NCBI GenBank assembly: GCA_014529385.2
Contig: CM043952.1
Span: 157,267,057 to 157,331,056, forward strand
Reading direction: 5' to 3'
DNA: 64,000 nucleotides
From: Adiantum capillus-veneris
Taxonomy: Eukaryota; Streptophyta; Polypodiopsida; Polypodiales; Pteridaceae
Part shown: positions 20,047-31,566 of the stretch, piece by piece
Numbering within the stretch: the first letter of the stretch is position 1
Layout: every line of letters starts with the position of its first letter
Notes under the pieces: model-generated
The model's database searches: none
The model's input: the letters and a program-made list of their open reading frames with translations, nothing else
What the model was told of the DNA's origin: nothing
Made by a program: the position numbers and the translations under genes

Positions 20047-23001
20047 TTCACGTCCTGATCCTTGGTAGAGGACAAAAGCTGAGGTTGTCTCTGATGTTTT
20101 TCGGTGCCTCTACCAAGTGGATTAGGTATTGGGGTACTTTGTGAGCTAGGCCTTCCTCCATTTTGGCCGCAAGTCAACAATTAGCCTGACCCCTTCTGGT
20201 TGGGAGGTATCTGCGTTTTAGAGTGGTACGGTCGGCTCTTCTCTTATCCGCTTATTGATGGTGGCTGTTTCATATTTCAGCAATGGATATGGGAGAGAGG
20301 GTTGAAGCCATTCGCGCCCTGAGGTTGATGGCGTCAATCTTCTGAATGGTCATAGACTTGAAAACCCTCTACTCCCACTCCAAGGCTTCCTTTGTTGTCT
20401 CTCTGATTTCCACCTCTATTGCCTTCCTTAGCTTCTCTTCCTCCTCCTATGTTAGATCTTGTGGCTCTTGAGAGGATCCTTCTAGGATTTCCTCTTGCAT
20501 AGGCGTGTCCACCGGATCTACCACGTTTTCTAAATCGATGCCCTCATTGGCTGCTGGCCCTATGCCCTCTTGCTCTCCTACTTGCTGTCCTCTCAGCTCC
20601 TTTATCTGCTTTAGTAGTTTCTGTTTTTTTGATTCAGCTTCTTTGCCCATATTCACGAGGAGGTCATTTAATTCGGCGTTTATTCTCTCCGCCTCCTCGA
20701 GCTTTCTTTTTATACTTTCTACTTCCTCTTGCAGGGCTTTTTGGTCTTCTTCCATTCTTGTTTGCATGACAATAGACCCTTCTGCCATCATCAATCTTTA
20801 CTTTTTCTCTAGAGTCAGCTCCTTCTGAAGTTCTTGCATCTATTCTTCATAGAGTTGACTTTCCGTAGTGATGTGAGTCGAGCTAGTAGCTCTGACTCTG
20901 GCAGGGGATGCCCGCAGCCTCTGGATGGTCTGATCTTTCACTTTGAGCTGGTCCTTGAGCTCAAGGACCTCATCCTAGCTGGCTTCTTGATCTATCTCTG
21001 CCTTTTCTTTGGTGTTTCTCATGGCTTCAACTTCTTTAGATTCCTCGGCCAGCTATAGTGTCAGGTTATCCCTTTCCCTCTCGGCATCTATCAGTGATTT
21101 GCTGAGTTGTTGACATTACTCTTCAACTCCTTGCATTCTTTGTGCTGCTGCCTGGTTTTCTTCCTCCATTGCCTGACATCTTTGCAATGCCCTTGCTAGG
21201 TTGGCATGTAGCTCCGATTCTCTCTCTTTCTGCCTTTGGCTTTGTACTTGTAGAGAGTCTACTTCCATCTTTATCTATATCCGTGGCCTTGAGAGCTGCC
21301 ATCTCACTTTCTGAAGCCATGGACTGCGCTCTTAACTCGGTTAGCTTCGTCATCACCACATTCCAGTCGTTGGAGGGCGGGTGCAGATCCACTATATCTG
21401 TGGCAATTTCTTTTAGTTCCACTAGCCTGATGCCTTGCATTTGTTCTTTAGGCCATGTGCTTGCCAAGTCGAATGCGATTGTGACAGCCTCTTCTTTTGT
21501 GTACCCTACAGACAGAGAGGTCCAAAAATGTGTTATATTCTTCGTTTGTATTTGTCTCCTCACTCTTGGGTGTAAAATCTTCCCTTTCATGGCTTTGGTC
21601 TCTCTTGGGCTCCTCCTGGCCTTTGTGTTTGTCTTCCTCCTCTTTGTCTTCTTGTGGAGGGCTGTGAGGAGGTGGTGAGGACGGGGGGCTAGGTTTAGGG
21701 CTGGCGGGTAGAGAGGTAGGCTTTCTCTTTAAATCTTTGTCTGCTTTAGTTTTTCTTTCTCTCTCTTGGCTCTCTTGCTCATCTAGCAGTTTCTGATGTA
21801 TTTGCTCCACTTCCTCCTCTGTGAAAGGTACATGCAGTATATTTTTTGATGCGGCATCAAGAATCTCAAAATTTTTGATATAATCCTCGAATCTGTCCCT
21901 TTGCACTCTTTGGGATGATCCCGAAATTGACTCTAGAGATGGCTTCCAGAGTTCACTCAAATCACCTTTAAGGGCTCTCTCTGCTCTGAAGCTCTCCATC
22001 AGCCTCTCTAATCTTGCCGCTTCTTGTGACCTTGTTTCTTTTGCAGGCACTTGGGAAAATTCCTTCTTTCCTTTCTTTTGCTCTGGCTGCTCCTCTTGAA
22101 CAGGTTCTAGCCGTCTTTTTAGTCTTGTAGCAACCCTTGTGCTTTTTGTGGCTCGTCCTCTTTGTCTTCTTTTAGCCTCAGCCAGTCATTCTGAGATGGG
22201 GGGTCAGGCCATCTTCCTTTTGCGTGCAGTGCCCCATAAATCACCTTAGTGATTAGTTCTCCTGGCACAATATATGTTGGCTTCTTTGTTACCCATCTTT
22301 ACTAGGTTTTCATGTATATACACTGCATAATTGATTATCTTTGGGGTGCCTTTCGTCGTTGCCCAAGTGAATGTCATGGCAATTGCACCTGGCGGAATTC
22401 TGTACTTTTGTGGCCGCTTCGTGCACATATAGAAGTATTGGTTGTACAACTGGCTCATGATTTCCACTCTTGGGTTGGCAATATCTTCAAAGGTGTAGTT
22501 TCCTTTCTTCTCATTGTACACCTTGACATCATCCCTTCTTTTAGTGACACTATCCCCCTTGTTGGAGAGGTCTAGTGCATCTACTACAACCTACTCAGTG
22601 ATGATTATTTCTGTTTCTGGCCTGCCTTGTAGATCTGTTACTTTGGCCACTCCATCTTCTTTGATGGTTGTCACAAACTCCCAGACTCTCTTTATGTCCA
22701 CCCCTGCCGGTACTGCTTCAAAGTAGTTGTGGAGATCAATCTTCTCCAAGTACCCGACCATCTTTCTTCTGACGAACTCATTGAGTTCCCGCGGCAGCAT
22801 TGGTAGCTTGATCACATTCCCTTCAGTGTCTTTGAACACTCCTTGGTAGATCTTTAGGTTGTTGGACTCTAACAGATCTTCTTGGATCCATGTGCTAGTG
22901 GGCTTTAGTGTTCCTTCTAGTATGACGAAGGGTTCCACTTCTTCTAGGTAATCCTTGATGGTCATTCTTTTCTTCTTTGCCGGTGACTTCGTGGCTGCCA
23001 T
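20047..23001 (-). pseudogene. Accessory 3' frame of the giant Gypsy element, main part (fossil)
   Basis: Read leftward from 23001 (MAATKSPAKKKRMTIKDYLEE), the coding begins with a basic N-terminus, then a globular part with LPRELNEFVRRKMVGYLEK and YFEAVPAGVDIKRVWEFV. Next come a segment with NPRVEIMSQLYNQYFYMC and IPPGAIAMTFTW (22521-22246), a Pro/Glu/Lys-rich linker (near 21750-21550) and long coiled-coil stretches (20794-20447, EEVESIKRKLEEAERI). This resembles accessory proteins of long plant Gypsy elements in layout, but no named family was recognised and nothing identifies it as an envelope. It is interrupted on its 3' side by the H3/ULP1 cassette and has several other breaks. Confidence 0.6.
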
Positions 23002-25807
23002 AGATCCTGTTGCACTCAGTAGTCCGAAGTTAGCGTTATTTCCATATTAGCTGAGAAACTGAGTTTTAACTATCCAAATGACTTGAAAATTGAAAATAAA
23101 GCTCAAAAGGAACTTGTGAAACTGTGCATGTGCTCACAGTGCAAATCTGACCAAAATTTTCCATTTAGACATCCTACGCGTAGGATGTCTTTTTCATCAG
23201 AATTGGTTGATACTTGACATGCTGGTAGTGCATGGCTTATGGAACATGGCTATGTGCTTGGATATGGATTTGGGCATCAAAAAGTGGATTTTTTGGTTGA
23301 TTCAAGATTTAGGTTACCAATTGGGTAGAAAGTCCATAACAGGTAGCAATTGATGTCCAAATGGGTTGAAAATTGGTATATGGGCTCATTGCACCATGGT
23401 ATTAGCTCCCGTGATGTCACTCTTTGCACAGAAGGTCCAAATTATGTTGGAGACATCCTACGCGTAGGATGCTTTTTTCATCAAAATGACATGAGATTTG
23501 TTCTCTGGGTAGTCCTTGGCCTATGGAACATGGATATGCTCTTGGATTTGGATTTGGACAAGGATTGATGCTTGTAAGAGCTTGTGTAGTGTTTTTGGCC
23601 TCCAAAAGTGTATCTTGAAGGTGATGGGGGTCAAAAATGATTAGAATGGCTTCAAAATTGATATATGAGCTCTTGATGATAAGGTGATTGGATCTGGAAT
23701 GAACAACCATCCTCTGAAGGCCAAAAATGTCAAATAGACATCCTACGCGTAGGATGTCTACTTCACTAATTTTTGCTTCTGACCACACAGATTGGTTGGT
23801 GATGTGTTGGTGAATGTGTTGTGCAAGTTTCATGTGATTTGGACAAGATTTGGTAGGTCTATGGCCCATTATTTCCTCTATGCCCTAACTTTGCGTTTTT
23901 TCATGCATATGAGGTCAATTTTGGTCCAAATGTGATGAGACTTGATGGATAGCATATAAAAGTCATTCAAAAAATGTGTATGATGAAAAATGTTGGGATC
24001 TTTGCCCAGAAATTCCCTTGAGACATCCTACGCGTAGGATGTCTCCTGATGATTTTTTCATGGATTGTGCTCCTAGTGCCTACCCTTGGTCTCCCTGAGT
24101 CCCTTTTAAGCCTAGTTTCAACAAAAAAGTCAAATGGATAGAAAGTAACTCCCTATGTGGACTTCAGAGCCTCCGAGCCGTTTTCTGACTTTTGGAGTGC
24201 TTTTTGGCGATGAAATTTCTTGATGTTGGTCTCCATAGCTTCCCGATCCCTTGGGGATACTTATCGTATGGTTTTTGTCGACTTTAGCTTCACCGGAGCT
24301 TCATTTGGCAATTTGTCTCTCTAGAAGAACCCGTGGTTGCGTTTACATATCTTCGATGATTTGAGGTGGTCTACCACCATAAGACTTGGTTGTTGATGGT
24401 CTAGGAAAGCCGCTCGTGAAGTTTGGTGGCAAACGGGCATGCGGTTTGGCCGCGAGAGCAATTTGACGCTTTGTGTGTTTGATGTCGTTTCTGAAGTTTA
24501 GTGCCGCTTCGGGTCACTTTTTGGTCCTGTGGGTCACATAGACTTGTTGAGCATGTCGAGATGCTCCTACCCATGAGCATTTGGTCGCCTTTTCGTCGAT
24601 TTCCCATTTGGTGGTCTCTTGCGGGATTCTAGGAATTAGGGTTTTTCCCGATGGTTTTCTACTGCCTTTGGGCATCCAAGACTGGTCTCCTATGCTAGGA
24701 TAAGCTGCCGATGAAGTCTTGTTGCTTTTGGGTTAGCCATTAGGTCGCCGTCTCTACTTGTAGGTCTCTACCGCCCGCTTTGTGTGTGATCCCTACGCTA
24801 GTTTTCGCGACAAAACGACAAACATGCGCGAAAAGCTCAAGGTGGTGAGGCTACCTCTCATGTCTGAAGCACGTCGGGTAATCGTGTGCATCGTAGAAGC
24901 TGCTGGAAGGTCCGTCCGCTCTAGGTGGCAGAAGCTCTCTCCACAAGGTCAATAGTGAAAATGAGCTAAAAATGAGGTGAAAATTTCTTATAATAGAGGT
25001 CCCCGAACCACTTTTCATGAAATTTGACATGTGCTCCTATCTTCTTGCGAGATGCGGTTTAGGCTCAAAAATTTCTTGATTTGGACTCCATTTGCTCTGT
25101 TTACCAAAAAATTGGCATTTCAGTCAAAACCTGGCCAAAACACGCTTTCCGCTCCAGTCTCATAATTGCACCCCCACTGTACCATAGGTTGTCCTATAGT
25201 CAGTGATCATCCCCATATTTTCATTATGACCATTTTTCACCTGCTTTTTATATTTTTGAAGTTTTTTTTTGCTGAAAATTAGCAAAATTAAAAGAAAAAT
25301 AGCAAATCAAACCCAAAAAATTCCCAAAAATCATAATAAATCACAAACATCACCGCAAAACATTATATACACTCACATGCAATTTTTATGGCCGTATTTC
25401 TCCGTTTAACCAATATTTTGCCCGAAAAATGGCTATTCTTACTTATATACACACACCTAGGGGCTTGATTTGGCGTTTGGCCCCATATACCTATAGATAC
25501 ATGCTGTATAAGGGCATATGTACTTGGATTAGTCCAAAAAAATTTGCAATCAAACAACAACCCTTAAAATAGTCGAAAATCATGCCCTTTTTTTCTCTTT
25601 CTGCTATTGGTTCCGCATTTGAGAATGCCTCCCCCCCTCCTAGCCGGAGTCCTCCCGGACGACAAGGTATCGCCTCGAAGTATGTGCCGTGTATAGGTTG
25701 AAAAATTTGTGCTAATGCTTGGCCAATTAATGTGGCCCTAATTTATGCATACTCGGGCAATGCATGGAAAATTAATGTTGTGCAAGAGAAGGGAATAAGC
25801 AAGATGC
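23002..25807 (-). other. Giant Gypsy spacer with palindrome array
   Basis: The non-coding 2.8 kb between the second protease frame and the accessory frame. Its accessory-frame-proximal part (about 23040-24060) is made of diverged tandem units of about 285 bp, each with the palindrome described separately. The rest (24060-25807) is AT-rich with no recognised feature. The position suggests a second promoter for the accessory frame, which is inference. Confidence 0.6.
23167..24044. repeat. Palindrome array, spacer copies (four)
   Basis: The 12-bp half-site AGACATCCTACG followed at once by its reverse complement CGTAGGATGTCT forms a perfect 24-bp palindrome at 23167-23190, 23736-23759 and 24021-24044, with a slightly altered copy at 23451-23472. 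Start-to-start distances are 284, 285 and 285 bases. Sequence between the copies is recognisably related but much more diverged than the palindromes, which suggests selection or recent homogenisation on the palindrome itself. Confidence 0.93.
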
Positions 25808-27043
25808 TTATTGGCATTCGCCGTCGAGGTTTCCTGTTTTCTTTGCAAGTAACAGTTGTAACTCTACTGCTCTTTGTTTAATTGTCTTTTTTGCCACAGG
25901 CAATTGCTTTGCCGCTACTGTTAATATAGCCGTAGCTGTTTCTATGGAGAGGATTGGCTTGGCCGGAATGGCCGTGGACCGTATTGCCTTTGCTTTCCAT
26001 TGGTATTTTGTTTTTGCCGATTTTTGTAGATGTTTTGGTACTTCCTTGGTTGCCACTGTTTTGTTGCTGATTGGCAGCCACATAAGTCGATTGCCTTTTT
26101 TCAAATGCAATTGTTTGCCTTCCGTTGTTGCTTGTACTGAAGGGAGTTCCTTTTGCTTTTGTTTGGGTATCCAAATGCGAGTGACATTTGAGTTAGTACT
26201 GAGCATTTTCTTTGGGATCCATATCTGTTTTATGCCCTTGGTTTTTGGTTGAACTATCTGCTTCAGTTGAATTCTTTCGTTGCATTGTTGTTTGTTTGCC
26301 ATGTCATTTCTATCCTTCCGCATCCATACTTGTTTCCCTTGTTTTGGAAACCTAGATCTTTGCAATGCGGTCTGTGACTTCGTATGTACGTAGTCAGCAT
26401 GGTTTGCTTTTACCTGTTTGTTGGCTTTGGGTATCATGTTGTTCTTTGGTGGCATTCTTGCTTTTGTCTCTTGTTCCTGTGATTGCATGGCTTGCAACTG
26501 ATTATTCCGGTATTGCTGAGCAAAGGCTATCACCTGTTGTTCATGTGCATGTTGAATTTTTACTGCCTTTGCATTCCAATCTATCTGCACATTGTACTCT
26601 TTTTTCCAAGGTTGTCCCAACATCATTGGGTGTTGTGTGTTTTCAACCTCCACCACATAGAATTTGTGTGGATAAATATATTGATGTATTTGTACATGCA
26701 ATATAGTCCATCCCAATGTTTTCAACGGGTGTGATGTACTACTTTCCAGCACTTGAGGAGTAGGATGAAGTTGGCCTATGGTTTTGAGCTGTCGGTAGAA
26801 TCTGTAAGAGATCAAATTTGCTTGAGCTCCCGAATCAAGCAATGCCGTCGATTCAACTTGATTGCTGTCTACTTTGACTGCAATTATTGGCTCCACTGTG
26901 TCTTCATCCAACTTCGTCAGTCGAATGGCATTGATTCGCACTGGTGCTCCACTTTGTTGTTGTTGTCGTAGAAGTCTTCTTTTTGCAATGCGTTCTTGTG
27001 CTTCTGCTTGAGCTTCTTCTCGTACTCTCTGTTTTTCCTTCAT
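25808..27043 (-). CDS. Second aspartic-protease frame of the giant Gypsy element (411 aa, open)
   Basis: Lies downstream of integrase on the same strand. The N-terminus is a basic and Gln-rich helix (MKEKQRVREEAQAEAQERIA). Residues around 66-79, TALLDSGAQANLIS, match the D-S/T-G-A active-site loop of retropepsin-like proteases, and MMLGQPW near residues 140-146 matches the conserved G motif that closes the fold. The rest (about 165-411) is strongly basic, with a recurring motif of the form (I/V)W(I/M)(P/R)K, for example KQVWMRK, KQIWIPK and TRIWIPK. The usual protease of this element lies upstream of RT, so this is an additional copy. It may be a functional second protease, a nucleic-acid-binding accessory protein, or a gag-protease piece from another element. 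The frame appears open. Confidence 0.75.
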   Translation of the reverse strand: MKEKQRVREEAQAEAQERIAKRRLLRQQQQSGAPVRINAIRLTKLDEDTVEPIIAVKVDSNQVESTALLDSGAQANLISYRFYRQLKTIGQLHPTPQVLESSTSHPLKTLGWTILHVQIHQYIYPHKFYVVEVENTQHPMMLGQPWKKEYNVQIDWNAKAVKIQHAHEQQVIAFAQQYRNNQLQAMQSQEQETKARMPPKNNMIPKANKQVKANHADYVHTKSQTALQRSRFPKQGKQVWMRKDRNDMANKQQCNERIQLKQIVQPKTKGIKQIWIPKKMLSTNSNVTRIWIPKQKQKELPSVQATTEGKQLHLKKGNRLMWLPISNKTVATKEVPKHLQKSAKTKYQWKAKAIRSTAIPAKPILSIETATAILTVAAKQLPVAKKTIKQRAVELQLLLAKKTGNLDGECQ

Positions 27044-27059
27044 TTGTTGTTTTCCTTGA

Positions 27060-27490
27060 TGAATTTATTGAAGCATATCCTGTGTGAGGGGTAGATAATA
27101 TTTCTTTAGACGACATCCGCTAATCCAGTTCGGCATTTCTTCACCTGCTAATGTAGCAAGCTTGACAGCTCCACTTTGTGATAGATCACTAATCACAAAG
27201 GGTCCCATCCCTCACTTTTTAAGTTTCTTAGCATGTTGCTTCAAAGTATAAACAAGTACATAATCACCTGTTTTGAACTCTTTAGTGCGCACATGCTTGT
27301 CAAAAAAATCTTTTTGTCTTCTCTTTTTAGCATAGATTGAAGCTACAACTCTCAAGCGGAGTTCATCTAGCTTTTCAAGATCATCTATTCTTGAAGAAAG
27401 TTCATGCCCTGTCCATTCTAAGCGTTTTGCTACTCGTAGAGTTGGAATTAAAAACTCTATGGGTAGTATAGCATTTAGGCCAAACACCAT
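27060..27490 (-). pseudogene. Giant Gypsy integrase C-terminal region (fossil)
   Basis: Contains MVFGLNAILPIEF, then a helical segment and KEFKTGDYVLVYTLKQH, then a GPFVI-type motif near 27205. This is the GPY/F module that ends Gypsy integrases. No chromodomain follows. Confidence 0.75.
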
Positions 27491-27493
27491 GTT

Positions 27494-28996
27494 CTACGGT
27501 GTTGTTCCTATTGATGTTTTGTAAGCTACCCTGTATGCCCATAGTGTTGAGTGTAGCTGTTGATCCCAATCTGTTCTTGATCCTGACACTATTTTAGTAA
27601 GAACCGTGCATAGTGTTTTATTTGTGGCCTCAGCTTGTCCATTTGCCTGTGGATGGTATGGAGTAGATTTCCTATGTATGACCATGAATTCCTCTAGAAG
27701 ATGTTCAATGACTTCATTAAGAAAATGTGTCCCACGGTCACTGACAATTTCTATAGGTAACCCGTACCGTACAAAAAAATTCTCATACAAAAATTGTGCA
27801 GTGGTCCGTGCATCTGCTTTTTGCGTTGCCTTGGCTTCCACCCATTTTGTGAGATAGTCCGTAGCCACAATGATATATTGGGTATGGGTGAGATATGCAG
27901 GGGGTGAGATAGGTCCCACAAAATCAATGCCCCATTTTTCAAATGCTCTTGCTCCCATCATTGGCCGTAGTGGCATCTCATCTCTCTTTATCGGTATTTT
28001 GGTACGCTGACATGCGTCACAAGGCCTTACAAACTCTTCCGCATCCATGTGCAATGTAGGCCACCATATTCCTGTGGTTAAGAAAATTTTTTTCGTCTTA
28101 TCACCCGAAAAATGGCCTCCACTTATTCCGCTATGTGCATGCTCTAGAATCAGCAGGTATTCACTTTCACTTGCACAGATTCTAAGTTGATTGTCCTTTC
28201 CTCGCTTATAGAGTTGGTTCCCAATTATTTGAAATTCACGGGCTTCCAGCTCTATAGCTTTTTTCCGAGCTCTTGTTATGTTCTTAGCAAACGTCGTGGT
28301 GGTTAAGAAATCAATGATATATTGACTCCATGTAGGTGCAATGTTTACCTGAAACAATGTCGCGTGATCCACTGGTCGTTTGGCACTACATATAGTACAA
28401 TTGGTAACATAAGAATGTGTGTCCGCATACATAGTTGGCCAATAAACCCCTAACTGTTTCAGTCTCTGGTGTGTTTTCACTGTTGAACAATAAAATGCAC
28501 AATCCTGGACATGAGCTTCTTCAAGGTAGCACTCGAATTCTTCCGGATTTATACATAATCGTAGGATTTGGTCCGATCCTAGATAATACAGCCGTCCTGC
28601 TATCAACTGGAAGTTTTTTTTTTGTCGAATTGTTTGTTGTTGGGATATGTACTCCGTATTATCAAATCTACTTCCAAAGGAAAGAATGCTAACAATTTCC
28701 TGAGACCATTTGGGTACCATTTCAACATTGAAAAGATAAGCATCTGGTATGTCATCATCTACTCCTTCAGGAGCTTCCCCGTTGTGTATCCTTAAAAGAT
28801 GATCCGCTCGTAGATGAGTTTTACCCTTTTTGACCACCACCGTGAAATCAAACTCTAGCAATATAATAAACCTGTGTACAATTCTCCCTGTATTGCATGG
28901 TTTATTTACCAGATACAAAAGAGCTTGATGATCTATAAAGAACACAAGTTTGTTTGCGAGCAAATAATGCCAAAATTTCTTTACAGCATAAATCAT
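27494..28996 (-). CDS. Giant Gypsy RNase H end plus integrase (500 aa, open)
   Basis: The N-terminal part completes RNase H (FFIDHQALLYLVNKP and LRADHLLR). A linker with a partial extra zinc-like stretch follows, then integrase: the HHCC site (HAHSGISGGHFSG...CDACQRTK), and the catalytic triad in WGIDFVGPI, VSDRGTHF and ANGQAEATNK. Role: strand transfer of element cDNA into the genome. The wording is typical of plant Tat/Athila-type elements. This open block shows the element is not extremely old. Confidence 0.9.
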   Translation of the reverse strand: MIYAVKKFWHYLLANKLVFFIDHQALLYLVNKPCNTGRIVHRFIILLEFDFTVVVKKGKTHLRADHLLRIHNGEAPEGVDDDIPDAYLFNVEMVPKWSQEIVSILSFGSRFDNTEYISQQQTIRQKKNFQLIAGRLYYLGSDQILRLCINPEEFECYLEEAHVQDCAFYCSTVKTHQRLKQLGVYWPTMYADTHSYVTNCTICSAKRPVDHATLFQVNIAPTWSQYIIDFLTTTTFAKNITRARKKAIELEAREFQIIGNQLYKRGKDNQLRICASESEYLLILEHAHSGISGGHFSGDKTKKIFLTTGIWWPTLHMDAEEFVRPCDACQRTKIPIKRDEMPLRPMMGARAFEKWGIDFVGPISPPAYLTHTQYIIVATDYLTKWVEAKATQKADARTTAQFLYENFFVRYGLPIEIVSDRGTHFLNEVIEHLLEEFMVIHRKSTPYHPQANGQAEATNKTLCTVLTKIVSGSRTDWDQQLHSTLWAYRVAYKTSIGTTP

Positions 28997-29290
28997 TCCT
29001 AACCCTTCTTGTTCGGTGGTTGTGTAGTTTTTTTCCGCACTGTTTAACTGTCAGCTTGCATAACATACTGGAAAATCCATTGTTCCGTCTCCAGGTTGAG
29101 CCAGAATACTCCCGATTGCATATGCAGAAGCATCAATGTGAACATGGAATATCTTTTCCCAATTTGGTGCCTTCAGCACAGGTGCTAATATAAGATTTTC
29201 CTTCAGCTTTTGGAATGAAGTTTCACACTCCTCGGTCCAATCGTAATTGACTAGCAAACGATAGAGAGGTTGTGCAATAACCGCATACAT
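28997..29290 (-). pseudogene. Giant Gypsy RNase H, N-terminal part (fossil)
   Basis: Contains QPLYRLLVNYDWTEECETSF, the RT-RNase H connector, and HVHIDASAYAIGSILAQ, the first catalytic block of RNase H. It degrades the RNA of the RNA-DNA hybrid in the family's replication cycle. Confidence 0.85.
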
Positions 29291-29332
29291 GTATATGAAT
29301 CTTCAATAATATCCGCAGTGTCCCATGAAGGA

Positions 29333-30445
29333 TTACACTTGTTTAGCATTAGTAGGCCTGGGTAGGTTGACAATGACTTTGACTTTGTCTAGATCAGTGG
29401 TTATGCCATTTCTTGAGACAATGTGTCCTAAGGTACGGCCTTGCTTAACCATAAAGATACACTTTTTCGGGTTAAGGTAAATTCGATATGTCTTGCATTT
29501 TTCAAAGACCTTTTGCAAATGGTCAATATGTTCCTCTCGTAGAAGAGAGTGTACACAAAGATCATCCATGTAAATTTCTAAGAATATTCTTAGGTATTCT
29601 TTGAACGCGTGCGTCATGAACCTTTGGAAGGTAGTTGGGGCATTAGTTAAGCCAAACGGCATAACTCGATACGCATAAATTCCCCATTCTGTGTCAAACT
29701 CTGTTTTGTGTTGATCCTCCCTTGCTATTGCCAGTTGGTTGTATCCTGAAAACCCATCCAGAAAGGAATAAGCCCGTTTCCCGGCTACTCGCTCAAGTAC
29801 ATGTTCTGTGATTGGCAAGGGATAATTATCCCTTATGGTGGCTGCATTTACCTTTTTGAGGTTTACACATACTCACAGTTTTTCGTTTTTTTTGGGAACT
29901 GCCACAATGGGTGACACCCAATCTGTATGTTCAATCTCATAGATGAATTCAGCTTCCATTAGCATATCAATCTCTTCTTTGATTCGTTTAGCAAATGTGT
30001 CATTATATGTATAAGGACGTTGTTTGCAAGGTTTTGCATCCGATTTCAAAGGAATTGTATGTTGGCATATCAATGGATCAACTCCTTTGAGGTCTTTAAA
30101 GGACCATGCAAACACATCTTTATACTTCTTGAGAAGTTGGGTTAGCCGTTCTTCTTCTTCAGGCTCTAAATAGTTTGCTATATAGACCGGCTGAGGCTTT
30201 TCACTTGGTTCTGCAAGGTCTATCCTTTTTGCATTTTCTGGCCCATCGTAAGATTCTTGGTTGGTTCTTTCCATGATTGGTGCTGTCATGATGATTTTTC
30301 TGTCCTGGATGGTAAATTTTCGATAGTGTGATGGTACATTCATGTTTCCCTTTTCGGACTCCCCTTGACCATCACTATCTTTTTCAGTAGTCCATATCTC
30401 ACGTAATGACCGTTTCAGTTCTTGGTATTTCTGTTTACGCTTCAA
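29333..30445 (-). pseudogene. Giant Gypsy reverse transcriptase (fossil)
   Basis: The N-terminal palm and fingers are encoded at 30445-29873 (WVSPIVAVPKKN, CKQRPYTYNDTFAKRIKEEI). The catalytic palm is at 29818-29333 (FSGYNQLAIAREDQHKTEF, YRVMPFGLTNAPTTFQRFM) with the YMDD box at 29572-29561. Order and wording are those of Ty3/Gypsy RT. It copies element RNA to DNA in virus-like particles. Confidence 0.9.
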
Positions 30446-31300
30446 TTTGGTCCACTCTTGGTCTTTTGTTGTTTCTTTTTTTTTATTTTTGAGATTTTTG
30501 TGATTTTGTTTCTGTTTTAGCTTTTCGTTCCTGTTTTATTTCCTCTCGCGTTCTTTTCCTTCGATCTTTTGAGAATCTTCTTGATATTTGATCTTTTACA
30601 CCATCCTCTGCTTTTACAAGCATCAAATAGTGAGTTTTACCTTTTATCCTGGGCATCAGGTTCTCTCTCACTTTGTTTCCTGCTCGTTTCCTCCTATAGC
30701 GTTCCTAGCGTCTAGGGTGTTGATTAGCAAAATCATAAAACTTGATATTCTCGGTTTCCCTTCCACGGTCACTTGAGGTTTCCGAACACTCATTATCTGC
30801 ATCATCATTTACTTCGAGATGTTCAGAGGAGTTATAAAACTCTTCTTGTTTTGGTGGTTCTATCGTCTCATCTTCTCCTAGTATAATGTTTACCATGTAG
30901 TAGGGTAGCACATCATAGCAATCCTTATCGCAAAATTTTGTTCTTGGACTATATGTAATGGTACAGACATCCAATGTTGCTAGTATGCGTTCCCATTCTA
31001 GAGGTTCCAAGGCATTTTCAGGGAAAGGTTCCGGAATATACTCCTTGTCCTCAATTGCTCTTTCTAAGATGCATTCCTCTCTTCTTAAGCTTCCACAATG
31101 TGAAGCTCTGCACATCCATAACTCTTTTTGTTGCCCTAACCATGCTGGGAGTTCCGATCCTGCTACTGTAGCTGAATCAAACTCTTCCACAGGTGTTTGG
31201 TTCACATCTTTGTAACTATGGTCTTTCAGGTGTATTTTAGTTGTTGTCTCGCCATGTCTGAGGTATATGTGGTCGTAACCCCAATCTTGGACCATCTTCA
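30446..31300 (-). other. Giant Gypsy protease-RT linker region
   Basis: Encodes an acidic linker (31301-30705; contains YDVLPYYMVNIILGEDE) and a Lys/Arg-rich stretch (30671-30483). No domain was recognised. Long linkers here are known in large plant Gypsy elements. Confidence 0.55.
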
Positions 31301-31566
31301 TTGTCGCATGAATGGTCTTCCCAAGATGATCTCATAATTGTTCTTTTTGTCGAAATCAACTATTGCAAATGTATGCTCATACTCGATCCCGCACGAAGTG
31401 ACAATCACTTTTTCTAAGAGGCCTAGAGGCTTCTCCATGAACCCATCTGCCAATTGCAATTTCATTCTGGTAGCCCTTAAAGCTGGTTTTCCCCATTTTT
31501 TCCAGATTTCGTTGGTGGCGATAGCAACTCCCGCTCCACTGTCAAGAATAGATTTGGAAACTATTC
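31301..31566 (-). pseudogene. Giant Gypsy retropepsin-like protease (fossil)
   Basis: Minus strand near 31555-31300 encodes SILDSGAGVAIATNEIW, the D-S-G-A active-site loop, and later NYEIILGRPFM, the conserved closing motif. It lies between gag and RT as usual and would process the polyprotein. Confidence 0.85.

Noticed and set aside
20505-21678. Hydrophobic plus-strand frames suggesting membrane proteins
   Set aside because: They are antisense to charged coiled-coil coding of the accessory frame, which automatically yields Leu/Phe/Ser-rich frames.
12961-23001. Envelope gene in the giant Gypsy element
   Set aside because: The accessory frame is in the right place, but no signal peptide, transmembrane anchor or fusion-peptide pattern was seen.
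23167-24044. CRISPR-like array from regularly spaced repeats
   Set aside because: Repeats are palindromes 284-285 bases apart with related, not unique, sequence between them, in a eukaryotic retroelement.
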